A stretch of DNA of 8,162 nt. It comes from Phycisphaerae bacterium (GTDB lineage Bacteria; Planctomycetota; Phycisphaerae; Sedimentisphaerales; Anaerohalosphaeraceae). The position numbers and the translations under genes are program-made. The DNA is taken from assembly GCA_007121565.1 (NCBI GenBank), contig SKKI01000109.1:1-8162 (forward strand), written 5' to 3'. Below are positions 5,732 through 8,162 of this stretch, piece by piece. A model generated the notes under the pieces. That model did no database searches and was not told where the DNA came from. It worked only from the letters and a program-made list of their open reading frames with translations. How positions within the stretch are numbered: position 1 is the stretch's first letter; each line of letters starts with the position of its first letter.

Positions 5732-6154
5732 TCACTTTCCCCCGCATTCGAGCGTCTCCTCGGCGAAAGCCGACAGAAGAGTGTTCTCAAGAAACCTTCG
5801 TCCCGATTGACGCAGCGCGGCGATCTGATCGTGCAGTGCGCACGGCCTGTCCTTCTCGCAGCAGGAAAACCCGAACGGACAAAGCACCTTCGGCTCGTGC
5901 TGCTCAAACAAGTCGGAGATATCGCTCAACCGGACCTCCGCCGGCGGGCGCGCCAACGTATATCCGCCTCCAGGCCCCGGTTGACCGCTGACCAGACCGG
6001 CGGTCGCCAGGCGGGTCAGCAGTTTGGCCGCCAGTGGCCGCGAAAGCCCCCGCGCATTGGCCACCGCCTCGGCCCCCGCCCGCCGATCGCGATCGGCGGC
6101 CAGGTAGCTCATCACCGCAATGGCGTGAGCGGCGGTTTTTCCGTAGAGTTGCAT
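5732..6154 (-). CDS. Rrf2-family transcriptional regulator, NsrR/IscR-like Fe-S sensor
   Basis: A 140-residue protein starting MQLYGKTAAHAIAVMSYLA, a typical Rrf2 N-terminus. The winged helix-turn-helix covers about 24-70, with recognition-helix sequence GLSRPLAAKLLTRLATAGLV (36-55) and wing GPGGGYTLARPP. The cluster-binding loop contains Cys92, Cys98, Cys99 and Cys105 (CPFGFSCCEKDRPC). The Cys-5-Cys-spaced pattern resembles the [2Fe-2S]/[4Fe-4S] ligands of IscR and NsrR, and one extra Cys is present. The genes around it make an NO-sensing NsrR-like role the best inference, but IscR-like sensing cannot be excluded from sequence alone. The ATG at 6154 is preceded by GAGGAGG at 9 nt, inside the end of ric, with only 1 nt between the ric stop and this start. 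Another ATG 6 codons upstream is less likely. It is probably autoregulatory because it lies inside the operon it would control. Confidence 0.88.
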   Translation of the reverse strand: MQLYGKTAAHAIAVMSYLAADRDRRAGAEAVANARGLSRPLAAKLLTRLATAGLVSGQPGPGGGYTLARPPAEVRLSDISDLFEQHEPKVLCPFGFSCCEKDRPCALHDQIAALRQSGRRFLENTLLSAFAEETLECGGK

Positions 6155-6155
6155 A

Positions 6156-6890
6156 TCAAGACGCCTCCTCACCGATCATGCGGCGGGCTGCGGGGAAAAG
6201 GACCGCGTTTTCCAGGTGAATATGGCGCTTCAGGTCGTCCTCCAATTCCGCAAGACCGGCGAACAGCGCGCGGTACGTGTTGCAGGCGTCGGCCGGCGGT
6301 TGGTAACGATTGGTCAAATCGCTGAGTCTCTCCAAGGCGGCGCCAGCTTCATCGTGCTCTTGAACCATCACCGAGATCGGCCCCTCCAGAGATTGCGGCG
6401 CGGCCTTCTCCTCGCTCATCGCCTTAATCGCCGGAAACAAGATCTGCTCCTCTTTTTGCATGTGGGCGAACAACTCTTTGGCCATGCCGGTGAAGACTTG
6501 GAAAACCTCGACCAGCGATGCCGTGTGCCCGCCGTGCACTCGAGCCACCCGTTCCGACATCGCATGCAGACGAGGCAACTCCTGACGAAGGAAATCGTGA
6601 TGCTGCTGCACGATGTGATCGCAAAGAGAGTGCGGAGGCAGTTCCGCCGGATTCGATTCCGGCTCGACCGGATCCTGCTGCTCGCGCTCCAGTTGGGCAA
6701 TCAGCATGTCCAGTGAAACCTTTTTTCGCTCGCAAGCCTCCCGAAGGGTGGTTCCGCCCTGACAGCAGAAATCAATATTGTGCGCCTGAAACACCCGCGA
6801 ACGCCCCGGACGTTCCGCGACCAACTCCCCGACCGAACGGTCGGACAGCGGTGTTCCAGACGGAGAAAAAACAACTTGTGAATGGCTCAT
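6156..6890 (-). CDS. ric: Iron-sulfur cluster repair di-iron protein Ric (YtfE/ScdA/DnrN family)
   Basis: A 244-residue cytoplasmic protein with both Ric domains. The N-terminal ScdA domain (about 16-70) holds IDFCCQGG with Cys42/Cys43. The hemerythrin-like domain follows (about 88-240) with all expected di-iron ligands: His98 (QQHHDFLRQELP), His143 and Glu147 (AHMQKEEQILFP), His179 (QEHDEAG) and His223 with Glu227 (RHIHLENAVLFP). Ric proteins repair Fe-S clusters damaged by NO or oxidants, probably by donating iron or reducing NO at the di-iron site. I chose the ATG at 6890, although the frame is open to 6926, because AGGA lies 8 nt upstream of it and the residues before it are unlike the family. 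It is the first gene of a six-gene operon and faces the DUF6448 gene across a 124-bp region with an FNR-type site. Confidence 0.93.
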   Translation of the reverse strand: MSHSQVVFSPSGTPLSDRSVGELVAERPGRSRVFQAHNIDFCCQGGTTLREACERKKVSLDMLIAQLEREQQDPVEPESNPAELPPHSLCDHIVQQHHDFLRQELPRLHAMSERVARVHGGHTASLVEVFQVFTGMAKELFAHMQKEEQILFPAIKAMSEEKAAPQSLEGPISVMVQEHDEAGAALERLSDLTNRYQPPADACNTYRALFAGLAELEDDLKRHIHLENAVLFPAARRMIGEEAS

Positions 6891-6918
6891 GGAAAGCATC
6901 CTGGTGCATTTGCATCCA

Positions 6919-6932
6919 TAATTCAAGAATTA
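6919..6932. promoter_or_regulatory. Perfect palindrome TAATTC-AA-GAATTA, candidate Rrf2 operator
   Basis: The two 6-bp arms (6919-6924 and 6927-6932) are perfectly complementary, separated by AA. The site lies 28 bp upstream of the ric start and overlaps the only TTTAAT hexamer (6934-6929, minus strand) that could be the ric -10. A repressor bound here would block the operon promoter. The operon encodes an Rrf2 regulator that needs an operator. The link between the two is inference from position; the sequence is not a known NsrR or IscR consensus. Confidence 0.45.
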
Positions 6933-6963
6933 AAGAAAAGTTTTTCTTTTTTTGATCTTCTTT

Positions 6964-6977
6964 TTGATTTGGATCAA
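6964..6977. promoter_or_regulatory. FNR/DNR-type CRP-family binding site
   Basis: TTGAT-TTGG-ATCAA is an exact match to the FNR consensus TTGAT-N4-ATCAA, which NO-responsive Dnr/NnrR regulators share. Its centre is at 6970.5, between the divergent ric operon and the DUF6448 gene. For the rightward gene it sits about 41.5 bp before a predicted start at 7010-7012, which is the class II activation position. For the leftward operon the distance to the likely -10 (near 6931) is longer, so activation there may be of another class. It predicts control by oxygen limitation or NO. Confidence 0.75.
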
Positions 6978-6997
6978 AATTGAATTTCCCAAACGGC

Positions 6998-7005
6998 GAT
7001 AATGT
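6998..7005 (+). promoter_or_regulatory. Predicted -10 region of the DUF6448 gene
   Basis: GATAAT (6998-7003), overlapping TAATGT (7000-7005), lies about 28-30 bp after the centre of the FNR-type site, as expected of an FNR class II promoter that needs no good -35. Transcription would begin around 7010-7012, just 3-5 nt before the ATG at 7015. No Shine-Dalgarno is present between the FNR box and the ATG, in keeping with a nearly leaderless mRNA. Confidence 0.5.
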
Positions 7006-7014
7006 TTCGTTATC

Positions 7015-7596
7015 ATGAAACCTATCGAAACACTCACAGCAACCGGCGCCGCCCTTCTCGCGGCGGCAATTCTACCACTCAGCCTCAACGCCCATTGCGA
7101 CGCCTGGGACGGGCCGGTCATTCAGGAAGCCCAGCAGGCTCTCCGGGACGGAAACGTCGATCCGACTCTAAAATGGGTTCCCCCCGAAGCAGAGGACGAA
7201 ATCAAGACCGCTTTTGACAGGACGCTCAAGGTCTCCGAAGCAGGCGAGGAATCCCGAGAACTCGCCGAGGTCTGGTTTCTGGAGACCTTGGTCCGTATCC
7301 ACCGCGAGGGCGAAGGTGCTTCCTACCGCGGCCTCCAGCCGGCCGGTCAAATCGACCCCGCTGTGGAACTCGCCGACCGGGCCTTGGAAATCGGCTCCGC
7401 AGACGAACTCGCCGAACAGATCAGCGAGGCGGTCGCCCGGCGGATTCTCAACCGTTTCGACAAAGCCGCCGAGCTCCGGCAATCCGCTGCAGCTTCCACC
7501 GATGCCGGCCGGGAATTTGTAGAAGCCTATGTCGATTATGTTCACTTCGTCGAAGAAATCCATCATCTCCTCCAGCACGGAAGCCACAGTCATTAA
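7015..7596 (+). CDS. Secreted DUF6448-type protein
   Basis: A 193-residue protein with an N-terminal signal peptide: short positive start (MKP), hydrophobic core about 8-23, and a likely signal peptidase I cut after LNA (residue 26). The mature protein would begin HCDAWDGPV, which I recognise as the opening of DUF6448 proteins. Other family-like parts are NVDPTLKWVPPEAEDEIKTAF (47-67), FLETLVRIHREGEGASYRGL (88-107) and GREFVEAYVDYVHFVEEIHH (165-184). The mature chain is helical and acidic with a His-rich tail (QHGSHSH). Function is not known. Conserved-looking His27, His96 and His177 make metal binding possible but unproven. It is transcribed away from the ric operon, sharing a 124-bp region with an FNR-type box, so it likely belongs to the same low-oxygen/NO response. 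There is no Shine-Dalgarno before the ATG. No other Met occurs in the chain, and the signal peptide supports this start. Confidence 0.82.
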   Translation: MKPIETLTATGAALLAAAILPLSLNAHCDAWDGPVIQEAQQALRDGNVDPTLKWVPPEAEDEIKTAFDRTLKVSEAGEESRELAEVWFLETLVRIHREGEGASYRGLQPAGQIDPAVELADRALEIGSADELAEQISEAVARRILNRFDKAAELRQSAAASTDAGREFVEAYVDYVHFVEEIHHLLQHGSHSH

Positions 7597-7623
7597 GCCG
7601 AAAATATTCGATGCGGAAAATCC

Positions 7624-8037
7624 TCAGCGAACGTAGATCCCACAGGGCGCAAAGACTGCGGCAGGCCCTCCGGAAAGGCCCACCGGCGGGAGCGAGAGCG
7701 GAACGTCTTTGCCGTTCACCTTCAAGCCGACCGCCTCGCTTTTCCTTTCCACTCCCTGCTGGATAAAGGGGGAAGTTTCGGCGGGATCGCGGTTGATGGC
7801 AACGGCCGATTGGAGATCCCGCAGGGAGGCCTCGAATCGATGGCCGGCCACCTCCACAGCGACGGACGCCCGGCCATCCGAAAGATCGAAGTCGAACGAC
7901 GCTTCCAGCACCGGCGCCTGCTCGAACGGAGTTCCGGTGAAAATATGGGGACCGAAGTAAGCGCCAATTCTGGAATCGGTACTGATGAATCCCATCACTT
8001 CGGGCGCCTTCCCCGGGTCCGGTTGCCAGAGGATCAT
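7624..8037 (-). CDS. Conserved-looking hypothetical protein, 137 residues
   Basis: I do not recognise a family with certainty. The protein has no signal peptide or membrane segment. Its residue pattern alternates hydrophobic and polar positions (VLEASFDFDLSDGRASVAVE at 43-62; EAVGLKVNGKDVPLSLPP at 101-118), suggesting a compact beta-rich fold. Gly/Pro-rich turns lie at AYFGPHIFTGTPF (26-38) and in the tail, PPVGLSGGPAAVFAPCGIYV (117-136). Codon use is GC-rich at third positions as in the neighbouring real genes, which supports it as coding; the overlapping frames on the other strand do not look like proteins. The ATG at 8037 has only a GCGGA-like purine stretch close by, so the start could also be Met15 (7995), though the opening residues look like part of the protein. 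It is convergent with the DUF6448 gene, with 27 bp between the stops and no clear terminator. Confidence 0.68.
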   Translation of the reverse strand: MILWQPDPGKAPEVMGFISTDSRIGAYFGPHIFTGTPFEQAPVLEASFDFDLSDGRASVAVEVAGHRFEASLRDLQSAVAINRDPAETSPFIQQGVERKSEAVGLKVNGKDVPLSLPPVGLSGGPAAVFAPCGIYVR

Positions 8038-8067
8038 TCCGCTAGCCCGAGTTTACTAGTTAGCGCG

Positions 8068-8096
8068 ATAAAAAAATGCAGCCACCTGTAGTACAA
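8068..8096 (-). promoter_or_regulatory. Possible sigma70-type promoter for the 137-residue protein gene
   Basis: On the minus strand TTGTAC (8096-8091) and TTTTAT (8073-8068) are separated by 17 bp and resemble -35 and -10 hexamers. Transcription would start near 8061, leaving a leader of about 25 nt before the ATG at 8037. The -35 overlaps a 10-bp palindrome, CAAGCGCTTG (8094-8103), which could be an operator or chance. Confidence 0.35.
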
Positions 8097-8162
8097 GCGC
8101 TTGCAAATGAGCGTTTGCGACCCTAAGAGTTCGGCTTCAGGTCGAGGGCTCGCAGCAATTGC

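Noticed and set aside
6918..7121. Minus-strand frame of 63 codons crossing the divergent promoter region
   Set aside because: It runs antisense through the signal peptide of the DUF6448 gene and the regulatory sites, and ends in a Lys-rich run caused by the T-rich tract.
7597..7623. Possible terminator between the convergent DUF6448 and 137-residue genes
   Set aside because: Only a 4-bp CGAA/TTCG pair is found, without a T-run; too weak to annotate.

Overview
The window looks like a bacterial chromosome segment. Its protein families (a redox-inactive-looking aldo/keto reductase homologue, a short MGDKSPK-type basic protein, a Ric protein with a DFCCQGG motif, a DUF6448-type protein) fit a member of the Verrucomicrobiota/PVC group. 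That assignment rests on recall of protein style, not on a marker gene, so it is tentative. There are no rRNA, tRNA, CRISPR, insertion-sequence or phage features that I can support.

Left part (1-2325). A small very basic protein (minus strand) has its own strong Rho-independent terminator. Next to it, also on the minus strand, is an intact aldo/keto reductase homologue in which all four catalytic tetrad positions are replaced. About 0.96 kb after it (1363-2325) holds no convincing gene. This stretch is visibly more AT-rich than the right part and contains several inverted repeats, two of which could form structured or alternative hairpins.

Middle (2326-3088). Two plus-strand genes: an Rnk/GreA-type RNA polymerase-binding protein and a 58-residue FmdB-type zinc-ribbon protein (not obvious from ORF length) behind a perfect Shine-Dalgarno sequence.

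Right part (3148-6890), minus strand. Six tightly packed genes read as a nitric-oxide / nitrosative-stress operon: ric (di-iron Fe-S cluster repair protein), an Rrf2-family regulator with IscR/NsrR-like cysteines, a hemerythrin-domain protein, a DGC-domain putative zinc-binding protein, an NnrS-type multi-pass membrane protein, and a DUF2249 protein. Spacing is 1 nt, 34 nt, a 4-nt ATGA overlap, about 17 nt and about 23 nt. No NO reductase or flavohaemoglobin is present in the window, so the cluster appears aimed at sensing, tolerance and repair.

Divergent from ric is a secreted DUF6448-type protein (7015-7596). The shared 124-bp intergenic region carries a perfect FNR/DNR-type box (TTGAT-N4-ATCAA, 6964-6977). 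It also has a second perfect palindrome (6919-6932) near ric that could be the operator for the operon's own Rrf2 regulator. The DUF6448 gene has no Shine-Dalgarno and its predicted transcription start lies only a few bases before the ATG, so its mRNA may be nearly leaderless. The simplest model is that low oxygen or NO, read by a CRP/FNR-type activator plus the Rrf2 Fe-S sensor, switches on both arms. The window ends with an unrecognised 137-residue protein on the minus strand, convergent with the DUF6448 gene, preceded by a weak sigma70-like promoter.
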